The notes: generated from the letters alone by a model not told the origin. A DNA stretch of 64,000 nt from Streptomyces sannanensis (GCF_039536205.1 NZ_BAAAYL010000001.1:744001-808000), one strand, 5' to 3'. Positions 44,306 through 52,774 are shown, numbered from the stretch's first letter. Program-made: numbers and translations.

Positions 44306-45196
44306 ATGAGCGCCCTCTCCCCGGAAGCCCTGGTCGCCCTCAGCGGTATCGCCGACCACCAGCGCCAACGGACCAGCCGTATCGCCTTCGTACTCGGCAA
44401 CCGCCTCGGCTCGTCCGCCCTCGACTACGCCGTCGCCCACCACCTGCTCGAAGGCGCCGAACACGCCGCGCGCGCCCGGGACACGGACCGCCTCGCCTGG
44501 TACCGCAGCGCCACGGTGCGAGACCTGACCCACCTGTCGGCCGGCCCGCACATCGTGCTCAGCCCGCGACCCTCGGACCTGCTTCGCTCGGAGATCTCCG
44601 AAACCGCGTACTACCTCGTCGGCCCCGACACCAGCCCTGCCCCGCCCGAGGCTCATGGCCTCGTTCGTGCCGCCCTCGCCTCCACGACCGAGCACGGCTT
44701 CGGCACCCTGCTCACCCAGCACGCCCCCGTCATCTGCCTGCTCAACCGCCGCGTGCTCGACGAGACCCTCCACAGCTGGGCCCTCACCCGCCTCCCCGGC
44801 ACCGTCTTCACCGACTACACCGCCCACCCCGAGGTCCTGGCCCGCGACCTGATCCACGAGGCCGCCCACAACTGGCTCAACGACGCCTTGGCCGCGCACG
44901 ACGTAAGCCTCCCCGCCGACGTCACCTTCTTCTCTCCCTGGCGGCGAACTCCTCGCCCCGTATACGGCTTCCTGCACGCGTGCTGGGCCTTCTCCCTCAC
45001 CGCGCTGTACGCGCGGCAGGCCCGCCGCAGCGCCACGGGTGCCGAGGTCTCCTTCCTTGACGCCCATCTGCGCCAGCAGGAGGGCCAGTTCGCCTCCGTA
45101 CTCGATTCGCTCGCGGTGGCACTCTCGTTCGTTCCCACTGAAGCAATCCGTGATCGCATTGGCTGGACTGTAGGCGGGGTCGTGCCACAGGCGTAG
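44306..45196 (+). CDS. HExxH-motif protein (putative peptide-modifying enzyme)
   Basis: A 296-residue protein with LIHEAAHNWLNDAL, HExxH at about residues 184-188, in a helix. The layout matches the HExxH-domain family frequently encoded in RiPP clusters, for which 2-oxoglutarate-dependent peptide beta-hydroxylation has been reported in some members; a metalloprotease is the alternative. The C-terminal third (FLHACWAFSLTALYARQARR) is helical. ATG start after CCCCGGAG. It lies 57 bases after the small peptide and is the last gene of the cluster before the recombination module. Confidence 0.75.
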   Translation: MSALSPEALVALSGIADHQRQRTSRIAFVLGNRLGSSALDYAVAHHLLEGAEHAARARDTDRLAWYRSATVRDLTHLSAGPHIVLSPRPSDLLRSEISETAYYLVGPDTSPAPPEAHGLVRAALASTTEHGFGTLLTQHAPVICLLNRRVLDETLHSWALTRLPGTVFTDYTAHPEVLARDLIHEAAHNWLNDALAAHDVSLPADVTFFSPWRRTPRPVYGFLHACWAFSLTALYARQARRSATGAEVSFLDAHLRQQEGQFASVLDSLAVALSFVPTEAIRDRIGWTVGGVVPQA

Positions 45197-45277
45197 ACCG
45201 CCATCGATTGTTCCGGCAACGCCTCCGGCTCGAGAGACCGCGGGGCACCGTCCCCAGAGGAGCAGGCCCGAACCGCG

Positions 45278-45925
45278 TCACGCCGCCAGAGACCAGTGAA
45301 CGTCCTCCGAAAATGAATCGAGAACGACGAGTTGAGGCTGGACGAACACCACCGCCACTCCGGACCGCGTCGTCATGCGACTCGTATGGATTCGCACCAT
45401 GACGCGCACCCGATCAGCGGCAGGAAAAGCCTCAGCCGACAGCGCCCGCACTGACTCGGAAAAGTCCCAGGATTCTGAGGTAAGCCGGAATGCACCAAGC
45501 TCTTCCGCTCCTGCAATGCGGAGCAGCAGCGAGACCTCAGGACGCGGGCCGGTGCCTGCACGAGCCTCGACCATCTGGTCGCAGGTCCTTATGCGCCCGT
45601 CGGCCTTGCCAGCCTCCGCCCGAGTCGAAGCCGCGGAGACCGCCTGGTCCATTCGCACGGTAGTGGGACCCTGCCGTCGGACCGAGTTGTAAACAAGTGG
45701 GGTCGGACCAGCGAGTGTCGCTTCGACCGCGCTCCGGCCCAGAAGCACCTCGGTGGCCCCGGCCCGCCCCTGCGCTTCCCTCACCCCTCCTCCGAGACGG
45801 GCGGCCAGGTCCGCCACCTTCTCGCCGTGGGTCAGGACCGCCCATGTGGGTTCGTCGGTCGACCAGCCGTGTTGGTAGGCGATGTGCAGCTCGCCCGCGA
45901 TCGGTTCGGTTTCCGGGTTCAGCAT
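45278..45925 (-). CDS. Probable recombination directionality factor (phage Gp3-like)
   Basis: A 215-residue protein. Its pattern resembles directionality factors of large serine integrases of the phiC31 gp3 type: an early AVLTHGEKVADLAARLGGG segment, a middle TPLVYNSVRRQGPTTVRMDQ stretch and ARAGTGPRPEVSLLLRIAGA followed by ELGAFRLTSESWDFSES. I recognise this by overall pattern, not by a catalytic motif. It would bind the integrase and switch it to excision. AGGAG lies six bases before the ATG. It lies 88 bases downstream of the integrase gene, same strand, the usual arrangement. Confidence 0.7.
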   Translation of the reverse strand: MLNPETEPIAGELHIAYQHGWSTDEPTWAVLTHGEKVADLAARLGGGVREAQGRAGATEVLLGRSAVEATLAGPTPLVYNSVRRQGPTTVRMDQAVSAASTRAEAGKADGRIRTCDQMVEARAGTGPRPEVSLLLRIAGAEELGAFRLTSESWDFSESVRALSAEAFPAADRVRVMVRIHTSRMTTRSGVAVVFVQPQLVVLDSFSEDVHWSLAA

Positions 45926-46013
45926 CTGAGGCTCCTGGCGTTCGCTCGGCTGAGGAACGCCAGGATGCGCCCGATACCCGGACTTGACAGTGCCGCAGGA
46001 TCCCTCTGAGTCC

Positions 46014-47582
46014 TCAGGGACCTGCGGTCCGGAATGATCCGCTCAGGCTCAGGGGGTCCTGCTCCGGACCGTGCAGGACTCCCGGTACCCACCGCACCGG
46101 GGCCGACGCCGGGAACACCGTCACCCTGACCCCGAAGTCCAGCAGAATCTCCTTGCGGGCTTGGACGTCCGGGGCCTTCATCCATCGGTCCTCCACCGTT
46201 TCGCCAGTGGGGCGCTGCACCATGCCGGGCGGTCGCTGGGGCTCGCTCTCCAGCTCCTTCAGCTCGCGGGAAAGCTCGATGTAGCGCTCGCGATACCACT
46301 CGGCGTCGTCAGGCTGGTCGTAGAGGCCAGCCTCGCGGTCGGCGCGCAAGCGCTGCTGGCTGGCCTTGATCTCGGCGATGCGGTCGGCGACGCCGTTTCC
46401 GGAGTCGTACACCGTCTCGACGATCGCACCGTGCCCGAACTTCTCCAGGAACCAGCCCTCGACCAGGGCGTCCAGATTGGCGACGCGCATGTTGGGAGCC
46501 GGGCGGCAATGCTGCGCATTCTTCCAGCCCTTGTTCCGGACTGTGCACGCGTAGCGAGGTGGGGCGTCGGCGGACGTCTGGGTGAAGAGCCGGTTGTGGC
46601 ACTGGCCGCACAGGGCCACTTCCGTCAGGAGGTACGACCGGTTGGTCTTGCGGCCCCGATATGGGGTGTCGCTGGCATGGAGCACATCCTTCAAGGCGTT
46701 GTGCGTGGTGCGGTTCCACAACCCCTCGCACAGGCGCACCGGGTTTCCCGTCCGATCGGTGACGGGCTTGCCCTGGTGGACTAGGTAGCCCATGGCCGCC
46801 TCGGACAGCAGCATGTTGCGCAGGCTCGTGGGGTACCAGGGGCGCCCACCGGCCGGCTTGCCGTACATGACGGCAAGGTGGTCGGTCGGCGACAGCTCGC
46901 CGAGTCGGTTCAGGCGAGCGGCCTCGCTGCTCACTGACACGTTGGCGGGGTCGGCGAGGATGCGTTGGGCGACCGTGCGGAGGACTTCAGCCGCGTGGGG
47001 GTGCAGCTCGACGCGGTCGACCCGGCCGTTCGGCACGGTGCGGACGTACTGGAAGCCATACGACGGTTTGCCCTTCGGGCGGCCGGCGGCGCGTATCTTC
47101 TTGGTGGCGTCGCGGTTGCGCCGCTGGATGGCGCGCAGCTCCATCTGCGCGCCCCAGGCCTCCATCGTGAAGCGGTTCTCGTCATTGGGGTCGTCGAGGT
47201 TCCAGACACCTTCGTGCCCGTAGGAGACGAGGAACTTGCCCTCGTCGCGCATCTTGTAGCCGGTGTTCAGGCAGTCGACCACGTTACGGCCGAGCCGGTC
47301 GACGGCCGCAGCAACCAGCCCGTCGTACTTGCCGCGCTCGTCGCGGAGCCACGGCCCGAGCCTCGGACGGGTTATCGGGTCGGTGGCACCGGACACCTCC
47401 CAGTCGTCCGCCCAGTCGATGATGTGCCCGCCGACGGTGGCGGCAGCCGTCAGCACGTCCTCCCGCTGCCGCTCCGGCGAGGTCGTGGCGGCCTTGACCC
47501 GCGACAGCCGGCGTACTCCGAGCAGGCACTTTCCGCAGCCGTCGTACGGCCGTTCGATCTCGTCCATGGTGGTACCGCGCAT
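46014..47582 (-). CDS. Large serine integrase
   Basis: A 522-residue large serine recombinase. The N-terminal resolvase domain has the catalytic serine in LLGVRRLSRVKAATTSPERQ, then AVDRLGRNVVD. The recombinase domain has KPSYGFQYVRTVPNG. A zinc-ribbon has CGQCHNRLF with further cysteines in RYACTVRNKG and QHCRP. A coiled-coil follows (AEIKASQQRLRADREAGLYD). It integrates DNA at a short attachment site without accessory host factors. The start ATG follows GGGAGAAAG; an internal ATG (47567) has no site. It stands 69 bases from the 3' end of yjbQ, pointing into the island. Confidence 0.95.
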   Translation of the reverse strand: MRGTTMDEIERPYDGCGKCLLGVRRLSRVKAATTSPERQREDVLTAAATVGGHIIDWADDWEVSGATDPITRPRLGPWLRDERGKYDGLVAAAVDRLGRNVVDCLNTGYKMRDEGKFLVSYGHEGVWNLDDPNDENRFTMEAWGAQMELRAIQRRNRDATKKIRAAGRPKGKPSYGFQYVRTVPNGRVDRVELHPHAAEVLRTVAQRILADPANVSVSSEAARLNRLGELSPTDHLAVMYGKPAGGRPWYPTSLRNMLLSEAAMGYLVHQGKPVTDRTGNPVRLCEGLWNRTTHNALKDVLHASDTPYRGRKTNRSYLLTEVALCGQCHNRLFTQTSADAPPRYACTVRNKGWKNAQHCRPAPNMRVANLDALVEGWFLEKFGHGAIVETVYDSGNGVADRIAEIKASQQRLRADREAGLYDQPDDAEWYRERYIELSRELKELESEPQRPPGMVQRPTGETVEDRWMKAPDVQARKEILLDFGVRVTVFPASAPVRWVPGVLHGPEQDPLSLSGSFRTAGP

Positions 47583-47651
47583 CTTTCTCCCGTTTCGCCG
47601 GAGCGTAAGGAGAATTGGCGGCCACACCCAGGACGATCTTGATCGGCTCGA

Positions 47652-47711
47652 TCAGCCCAGGAAGCTCAACCGCACTTGACGGTTGTCTTTGTCTTTATTG
47701 GTGTCCACCAG
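47652..47711 (-). repeat. attR-like site C at the 3' end of yjbQ
   Basis: The last 20 codons of yjbQ (with GGTGTCC at 47700-47706) are repeated as stubs at 10816-10870 and 13153-13207 in the same orientation. Right of the core only this copy continues into a full yjbQ. The 69 bases to its left lead to the integrase start. These are the expected features of the integrase-proximal junction. Confidence 0.7.
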
Positions 47712-48068
47712 GCAGATGGACTGCCAGGTGCCCAGCTCCAGCCGCCCGCCGATCACCGGCAGTGTGGCGTGCGGCGGCACGAACGCCGGCAGCACATGGT
47801 CTCTGCCGTGTCCGGGGCTGCCGTGCCGGTGCTGCCAGCGGTCGTCCGCGGGCAGCAGGTGGTGCAGCGTGGCCAACAGGTCGTCGTCGCTTCCCGCACC
47901 GGTTTCGATGACCGCGATCCCGGCGGTGGCGTGCGGGACGAAGACACTGAGCAGACCGTCCCTGTCCACGGCGGCCTCCTGGAGGAAGAGCTCGCAGTCA
48001 CGGGTCAGATCGGTCACCGTCTCGGCCGATCCGGTGGCTACATGAAGGATCCGGGTCGTGAAACTCAC
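47652..48068 (-). CDS. yjbQ: YjbQ family protein (UPF0047), complete copy at the attR-like junction
   Basis: A 138-residue protein of usual length. Family features are SFTTRILHVATGSAETVTDL at the start, SVFVPHATAGIAVIE and the C-terminal GTWQSICLVDTNKD, ending RQVRLSFLG. The family is linked to thiamin phosphate synthase activity in E. coli, but its physiological role is poorly defined. GTG is chosen by homology; the open frame continues upstream without family likeness. The last 17 codons lie beyond the repeat core at 47700-47706 and are probably supplied by the integrated element, restoring the reading frame. Confidence 0.88.
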   Translation of the reverse strand: MSFTTRILHVATGSAETVTDLTRDCELFLQEAAVDRDGLLSVFVPHATAGIAVIETGAGSDDDLLATLHHLLPADDRWQHRHGSPGHGRDHVLPAFVPPHATLPVIGGRLELGTWQSICLVDTNKDKDNRQVRLSFLG

Positions 48069-48123
48069 CCTCAGATACTCACACAGTCCTTCGGGGACGG
48101 CCCGCCCATGAGGGAAGGAGACC

Positions 48124-49266
48124 ATGAGGCACGCGCCCGCACCCGGTGGGAAGATCCCGGAGCCGGGAGCTGTTTGTAGAAATGTGAACAACTTCGGGGT
48201 GCGAGACATCGATGTGGTCGTCATCGGCGCCGGACAGGCAGGACTGTCCGGCGCCCATCATCTGCGGCGCGTGGGGCTCGTACCCGACCGCGACTTCGTG
48301 GTGCTCGACCACTCCCCGCAGCCCGGCGGCGCCTGGCAGTTCCGCTGGCCCTCGCTGACGTACGGCAAGGTGCACGGAATGCACTCGCTCCCTGGGATGG
48401 AGTTGACCGGAGCGGACGACGACCGCCCCTCCTCCGAGGTCATCGGCGCCTACTTCGCCGCGTACGAGCGGGCCTTCGATCTGCGGGTGCACCGGCCCGT
48501 CGATGTCACCGCGGTGCGCGGGAGCGAGGACGGACGGCTGCTCGTCGAGACCTCGGAGGGCACCTACGCCACGAGGGCCCTGATCAACGCCACCGGCACC
48601 TGGGACCGCCCCTTCTGGCCCCGCTACGCCGGGCAGGGGACGTTCCGCGGGTGGCAACTGCACACTTCGGACTACCCCGGTCCGCAGGCATTCGCCGGGC
48701 AGCGCGTGATCGTGGTCGGCGGCGGCACCTCCGCAGTACAGCACCTGATGGAGATCGCCGAGGTCGCGGCGGAGACCACCTGGGTGACCCGCCGCCCGCC
48801 CGTGTTCCGCGAGGGCCCGTTCGGCGAGGACCAGGGGCGTGCGGCGGTGGCACTCGTCGACAAGCGGGTGCGACGAGGGCTGCCGCCGCAGAGCGTGGTG
48901 TCGGTGACCGGTCTGCCGGTCACCGAAGCAGTACGGCAGGCACGCGAGAACGGCGTCCTGGGCCGGCTCCCGATGTTCGACCGGATCACCCCGGAGGGCG
49001 TGGCCTGGGACGACGGCCGCACGGTCGAGGCCGACGTCATCCTCTGGGCGACGGGCTTCCGCGCCGCCATCGACCACCTCGCGCCGCTGAAGCTTCGCGA
49101 GCCGGGCGGCGGTATACAGGTCGACGGCACACGCGCGGTCCGCGACGAGCGGATCCATCTGGTCGGCTACGGCCCCTCGGCCAGCACGATCGGCGCGAAC
49201 CGCGCGGGCCGGGCGGCGGTACGGGAGATCACCCGCCTGCTGGAGCGGCAGGTGTCGCTCGCCTGA
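48124..49266 (+). CDS. FAD-dependent NAD(P)-binding monooxygenase-like protein
   Basis: A 380-residue flavoprotein. It has an FAD-binding GxGxxG in VVVIGAGQAGLSGAHHL, an NAD(P)H-binding RVIVVGGGTSAVQH near the middle and an ATGFR in ILWATGFRAAIDHL. The layout is that of small flavin monooxygenases and thioredoxin-reductase-like proteins. The substrate is unknown. ATG at 48124 follows GGAAGGAG closely; the conserved part begins near residue 28, so a GTG at 48184 or 48199 is possible. It is divergent from yjbQ and probably chromosomal. Confidence 0.85.
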   Translation: MRHAPAPGGKIPEPGAVCRNVNNFGVRDIDVVVIGAGQAGLSGAHHLRRVGLVPDRDFVVLDHSPQPGGAWQFRWPSLTYGKVHGMHSLPGMELTGADDDRPSSEVIGAYFAAYERAFDLRVHRPVDVTAVRGSEDGRLLVETSEGTYATRALINATGTWDRPFWPRYAGQGTFRGWQLHTSDYPGPQAFAGQRVIVVGGGTSAVQHLMEIAEVAAETTWVTRRPPVFREGPFGEDQGRAAVALVDKRVRRGLPPQSVVSVTGLPVTEAVRQARENGVLGRLPMFDRITPEGVAWDDGRTVEADVILWATGFRAAIDHLAPLKLREPGGGIQVDGTRAVRDERIHLVGYGPSASTIGANRAGRAAVREITRLLERQVSLA

Positions 49267-49484
49267 CGGCGGCGCCCCGCAGACTTCACTGACTGCGCTT
49301 TCGGGTCGCCCTGTGGTGACTGGCCCGACAAGGACTGACTCGACGCGGCGCGGCCCACCAGCCGGAACTGGCGGACCGCGATCGTGCGTAGGCGTTCAAC
49401 GCGCGCATGCGGCCGGCGCATCTGCGGGCTCGGCGTCCCGGGATTCTACGCGGCTTGGCGCAGAGAAGGTCGTGGCGGCACCAC

Positions 49485-51308
49485 TCACTGCGCCGCCGTC
49501 ACAAGCCGCGCATCGCGGCGGACCAGTGCGGCGTAGCGGCCGTCCCGGCCGAGGAGTTCCTCGTGCGTGCCGCGCTCGGCGATGCGGCCGCCGTCCAGGA
49601 CGACGATCTGGTCGGCGTCCCGCACGGTGGACAGCCGGTGGGCGATGGTGATGGTGGTCCGGCCTGCGGAGAGAGCGTCGATGGCGCGCTGCACGGCGTG
49701 TTCGGTGCGGGTGTCGAGCGCGCTGGTCGCCTCGTCGAGGATGAGGACGGGCGGGTCGCGCAGGATCGTACGGGCGATGGCCAGGCGCTGCTTCTCGCCT
49801 CCCGAGAAACGGTAGCCGCGCTCCCCCACCAGCGTGTCGTACCCGTCGGGCAGGCCGGCGATGTGGTCGTGGATCTGCGCCGCCTTCGCGGCCTCCTCCA
49901 GTTCCTCGTCGGTCGCGTCCGGCTTGGCGAAGCGCAGATTGTCCGCGACGGAGGCATGGAAGAGACACGTCTCCTGCGAGACGACGCCCACGGCTCGCGC
50001 CAGGGTGTCGAAGTCCAGGTCGCGCACGTCGACGCCGTCGAGCATGACGCGTCCGCCGGTCACGTCGTACAGCCGGGGCACCAGATAGCTCAGCGTGGAC
50101 TTGCCGGAGCCGGTGGGCCCGACGACCGCCAGGCTGCCACCCGCCGGCACGGAGACATCGATCCCGTCGAGTGTGGTGCCGTGCTTCTCGTCGTAGGCGA
50201 AGTCGACATCCTCGAATCGCACTTCGCCGCGGATCTTCTCCAGTTTCACAGGCTGCTCCGGCTCGGTGATGTCCACCGGCAGGTCCAGGTACTCGAAGAT
50301 CCGCTGGAAGAGCGCGAGCGAGGTCTGCATCTGCACACCCGTGGACAGCAGGCTGACGGCCGGCCTGAACAGGCCCTGCTGGAGGGAGACGAAGGCGACG
50401 AGCGTGCCGATGGAGACGGACGGTCCGCCCGCCTGGAGCGCGAGGCCGGCGGCCCAGTAGATGATCGCGGGCATCGCGGCCATCACGATGCCTATGGTCG
50501 ACATGCGCCACCGGCCCGCCATGTTGGAGCGGACCTCGAGGTCGACGAGCCTCTCGGACTCGTCGGCGAAGGACTTGGTGAGCGAGTCGGCGCGGCCCAT
50601 CGTGCGGCCCAGCAGGATGCCGCTGACCGAGAGCGACTCGGTGACCGTGGCGGCCATGGCCGCCATCTGCTTCTGACGCTGAGTGGTGATCTTCTTGCGC
50701 TCGCGGCCGACCCTGCGGCTGATCCATACGAACAGCGGCAGCAGCAGCATCGAGACCAGGGTCAGCCGCCAGTCCAGGGCGACCATCGCCACGACGGTGG
50801 CGACGACCGCGGTGAGATTGGAGACCAGGGAGGTCGCGGTGGAGGTGACGGTCGCCTGCATGCCGCCGATGTCGTTGGCGATACGCGACTGCACCTCGCC
50901 GGTGCGGGTCCGGGTGAAGAAGGCGAGCGGCATCCGCTGCAACTGGGCGTAGACGGCGGTCCGCAGGTCGTGCATGACCCGCTGGCCGACGGTCGTCGAG
51001 ATCAGCGTCTGCAGCACGCCGAAGACGCCGGTGACCACCGCGGTGAGGATCATGCCGAGGGCGAGCAGGCTGAGCAGCCCGGTGCGGCCCTGCGGGATCG
51101 CGGTGTCGAGGATCTCGCGCAGCAGGAACGGTGAGGCGACCGACACGAGCGACGAGGCGCAGACCAGCAGTCCGACCAGCGCGAGACGGCCGCGGTACGG
51201 GCGGAACAGCCGGAGGATGCGCCGCAGCTCGGCGGGCGGCTGGGGCTGCTCCGGATCGCGAGGCGGGGGCGTCCAGGTCGGTCCCCCGTGGTGCTCGGCG
51301 GGATGCAT
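49485..51308 (-). CDS. ABC exporter (multidrug/lipid MsbA type)
   Basis: A 607-residue half-transporter. The transmembrane domain (about 30-320) has six helices. The ATPase has Walker A VGPTGSGKST, Q-loop VVSQETCLFH, signature YRFSGGEKQRLAIA, Walker B VLILDEATSALD and H-loop IAHRLS. It works as a homodimer or with a partner half. ATG start at the conserved N-terminus. It is divergent from a MarR regulator with a perfect operator-like repeat between them. Export of a toxic compound is the common role of such pairs. Confidence 0.93.
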   Translation of the reverse strand: MHPAEHHGGPTWTPPPRDPEQPQPPAELRRILRLFRPYRGRLALVGLLVCASSLVSVASPFLLREILDTAIPQGRTGLLSLLALGMILTAVVTGVFGVLQTLISTTVGQRVMHDLRTAVYAQLQRMPLAFFTRTRTGEVQSRIANDIGGMQATVTSTATSLVSNLTAVVATVVAMVALDWRLTLVSMLLLPLFVWISRRVGRERKKITTQRQKQMAAMAATVTESLSVSGILLGRTMGRADSLTKSFADESERLVDLEVRSNMAGRWRMSTIGIVMAAMPAIIYWAAGLALQAGGPSVSIGTLVAFVSLQQGLFRPAVSLLSTGVQMQTSLALFQRIFEYLDLPVDITEPEQPVKLEKIRGEVRFEDVDFAYDEKHGTTLDGIDVSVPAGGSLAVVGPTGSGKSTLSYLVPRLYDVTGGRVMLDGVDVRDLDFDTLARAVGVVSQETCLFHASVADNLRFAKPDATDEELEEAAKAAQIHDHIAGLPDGYDTLVGERGYRFSGGEKQRLAIARTILRDPPVLILDEATSALDTRTEHAVQRAIDALSAGRTTITIAHRLSTVRDADQIVVLDGGRIAERGTHEELLGRDGRYAALVRRDARLVTAAQ

Positions 51309-51359
51309 GGGCTCCGTGGGCTCCTTCCACAGGGGACATCACAGACTTCAGGAGCATAG

Positions 51360-51386
51360 CTCATTGTTACCCATACTCACAATGAG
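51360..51386. promoter_or_regulatory. MarR operator candidate between ABC exporter and regulator
   Basis: CTCATTGT (51360-51367) and ACAATGAG (51379-51386) form a perfect 8-base inverted repeat with an 11-base spacer, 24 bases before the MarR ATG and 52 before the ABC ATG. The repeat is AT-rich against the local background. The position suits repression of both genes. Confidence 0.8.
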
Positions 51387-51410
51387 CATGATCCTGATAC
51401 TGTGGACGCC

Positions 51411-51851
51411 ATGAGCACCCCCGACGCCGACGGCCTGCTGGCCGAGCAGCTGCTGCGGCTGACCCGCAGGCTCCACCGCATCCAGAGGCGGCAGCTGGAG
51501 CCGATCGGCATCACCCCCGCGCAGTCCAGGCTGCTGCGCATCGTGGCGCACTGCGACCGACCGCCGCGCATGGCCGATCTGGCCGAGCGTCTGGAGGTGG
51601 TGCCGCGCGCCGTGACCACACTGGTCGACGGCCTGGAGTCGAGCGGCCGGGTGCGCCGCGTCCCCGATCCGACGAACCGACGGGTCACCAGGATCGAGCT
51701 GACGGACAAGGGTCGTACCGCTCTCAGGGCGCTGCGCAGCGCGCGCCGGGCGGCGGTGGAGGACGTCCTCGCGCCCCTGACGCCGGAGCAGCGCGAGGTG
51801 CTCGGCGGCCTGCTGGCCACACTCGTCGACGGGCCGGGGCCTCACTGCTGA
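51411..51851 (+). CDS. MarR-family transcriptional regulator
   Basis: A 146-residue winged-helix regulator. Recognition region RMADLAERLEVVPRAVTTLV is followed by the wing VRRVPDPTNRRVTRIEL, and terminal helices make the dimer interface. MarR proteins repress efflux genes until a ligand binds. The start ATG lies just after GTGGACGCC; no classical ribosome binding site is visible, so the transcript may be leaderless. Probably controls the divergent ABC exporter and itself through the inverted repeat between them. Confidence 0.92.
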   Translation: MSTPDADGLLAEQLLRLTRRLHRIQRRQLEPIGITPAQSRLLRIVAHCDRPPRMADLAERLEVVPRAVTTLVDGLESSGRVRRVPDPTNRRVTRIELTDKGRTALRALRSARRAAVEDVLAPLTPEQREVLGGLLATLVDGPGPHC

Positions 51852-51972
51852 CAGATCACTCAGGCGCACGATCCTCCGCCGGCACCTCTGTGTATTCTGC
51901 CCGTCGATCAAGATCAACGGGCATGGGGGCGGGCCGACGAATCCCGGTCCTCAGAACGGAGTTGACTGAGAA

Positions 51973-52725
51973 GTGGGATGCCTCGGCTTTGTGGTGCTGC
52001 CCTTCCTTTTAGCGTTCCGGGTGTTTCGGCCGACCCGCTCCGACCGGGTCGTCGACCCTCGTATCGAGGCGGCGCACACGGCGCGCACGGTCATCGGACT
52101 CGTTGCGACGCTCTGGCTGATCTTCAGCTATCCGCTGCGGCAGTCGGCGGGGGACATCGCGGAGGACAAGTTCACGGAAGTCCTCAGCAGCGTCGGTGTG
52201 TTGCTGGTGGTCGGGCCGATCGCACTCACCGTGTTCGTGCTGGCCGCACGTCCGCCGGTGCGAGCCGTATACCGGGGGCGCCTGAGCAGCCCGCTGACGG
52301 CCATGGGAATACTGTTCGGCTCCCTCCTCGTTCTGTGGCTCCTGATGACCGAAGCGATGATGATGCTGCCGCAGACGGGCCTCTTCCAGATCGTGCTGAT
52401 TCCGGCCGTGCTGGCGTCGATACTCTTCGGGCTGCCGTTCGTGCTCACAGCCGCGGTGCTGTGTGTGCACCACGTCTTCCGTACCGCCGATGTGCACGAG
52501 GTACTGCCGCCGCTGATCTCGCCCGTCCTGGTGTGGGCGATGTTCGTCTTCCAACTCTTCGACAGCGCGCCCGTGGCCGCCCCGGTCTGGGTGCGCGGGC
52601 TGTTCCTGGTCGGGCCGCCGCTGTCCGTCACGCTTCTCTCGCTGTGGGAACTGCGGCGCCTGCGCACCGAGTACGGTCTGACCGTACGCAGTGCGCTGTG
52701 GCGGGACGACCGTGTGCCGGCATAG
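51973..52725 (+). CDS. Hypothetical multi-pass membrane protein
   Basis: A 250-residue protein with about six hydrophobic helices (for example GLVATLWLIFSY, VLLVVGPIALTVFVLAA, MGILFGSLLVLWLLM and IVLIPAVLASILFGL). It has no family motif I recognise. GTG start after CGGAGTTGACTGAGAA. It ends at a strong hairpin that also serves the convergent amidase gene. It is a typical actinomycete membrane protein of unknown function. Confidence 0.7.
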   Translation: MGCLGFVVLPFLLAFRVFRPTRSDRVVDPRIEAAHTARTVIGLVATLWLIFSYPLRQSAGDIAEDKFTEVLSSVGVLLVVGPIALTVFVLAARPPVRAVYRGRLSSPLTAMGILFGSLLVLWLLMTEAMMMLPQTGLFQIVLIPAVLASILFGLPFVLTAAVLCVHHVFRTADVHEVLPPLISPVLVWAMFVFQLFDSAPVAAPVWVRGLFLVGPPLSVTLLSLWELRRLRTEYGLTVRSALWRDDRVPA

Positions 52726-52737
52726 TTCCGGCGAGGC

Positions 52738-52769
52738 ACGCGGGGCCCTGCGCGCGCAGGGCCCCGCGT
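52738..52769. terminator. Bidirectional terminator, 32-base perfect palindrome
   Basis: ACGCGGGGCCCTGCGC is followed directly by its exact reverse complement, 16 bases per arm with no spacer. It lies between the ends of the convergent membrane protein gene (52725) and amidase gene (52775). Confidence 0.88.
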
Positions 52770-52774
52770 CACGT

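Larger units (their letters stand above)
13207..47706. mobile_element. Putative integrative genomic island in yjbQ (about 34.5 kb; outer boundary could be 10870)
   Basis: The right end carries a large serine integrase and a directionality-factor-like gene pointing into the island and abutting yjbQ. The left end carries yjbQ 3' stubs with a common breakpoint. The island includes IS debris, a desaturase, a permease and the 20.6-45.2 kb biosynthetic cluster. I see no replication, relaxase, TraB/FtsK or phage structural genes, so it would be non-self-transmissible or need a helper. The permease and desaturase look chromosomal, so part of the interval may be rearranged host DNA. Confidence 0.55.

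Noticed and set aside
45278..45925. Possible RiPP or secreted protein at the end of the cluster
   Set aside because: Strand, spacing to the integrase and overall pattern fit a phage-type directionality factor better than cargo.
49407..51134. 575-codon open frame on the + strand
   Set aside because: Complement of the ABC exporter, whose Walker, signature and H-loop motifs are on the - strand.
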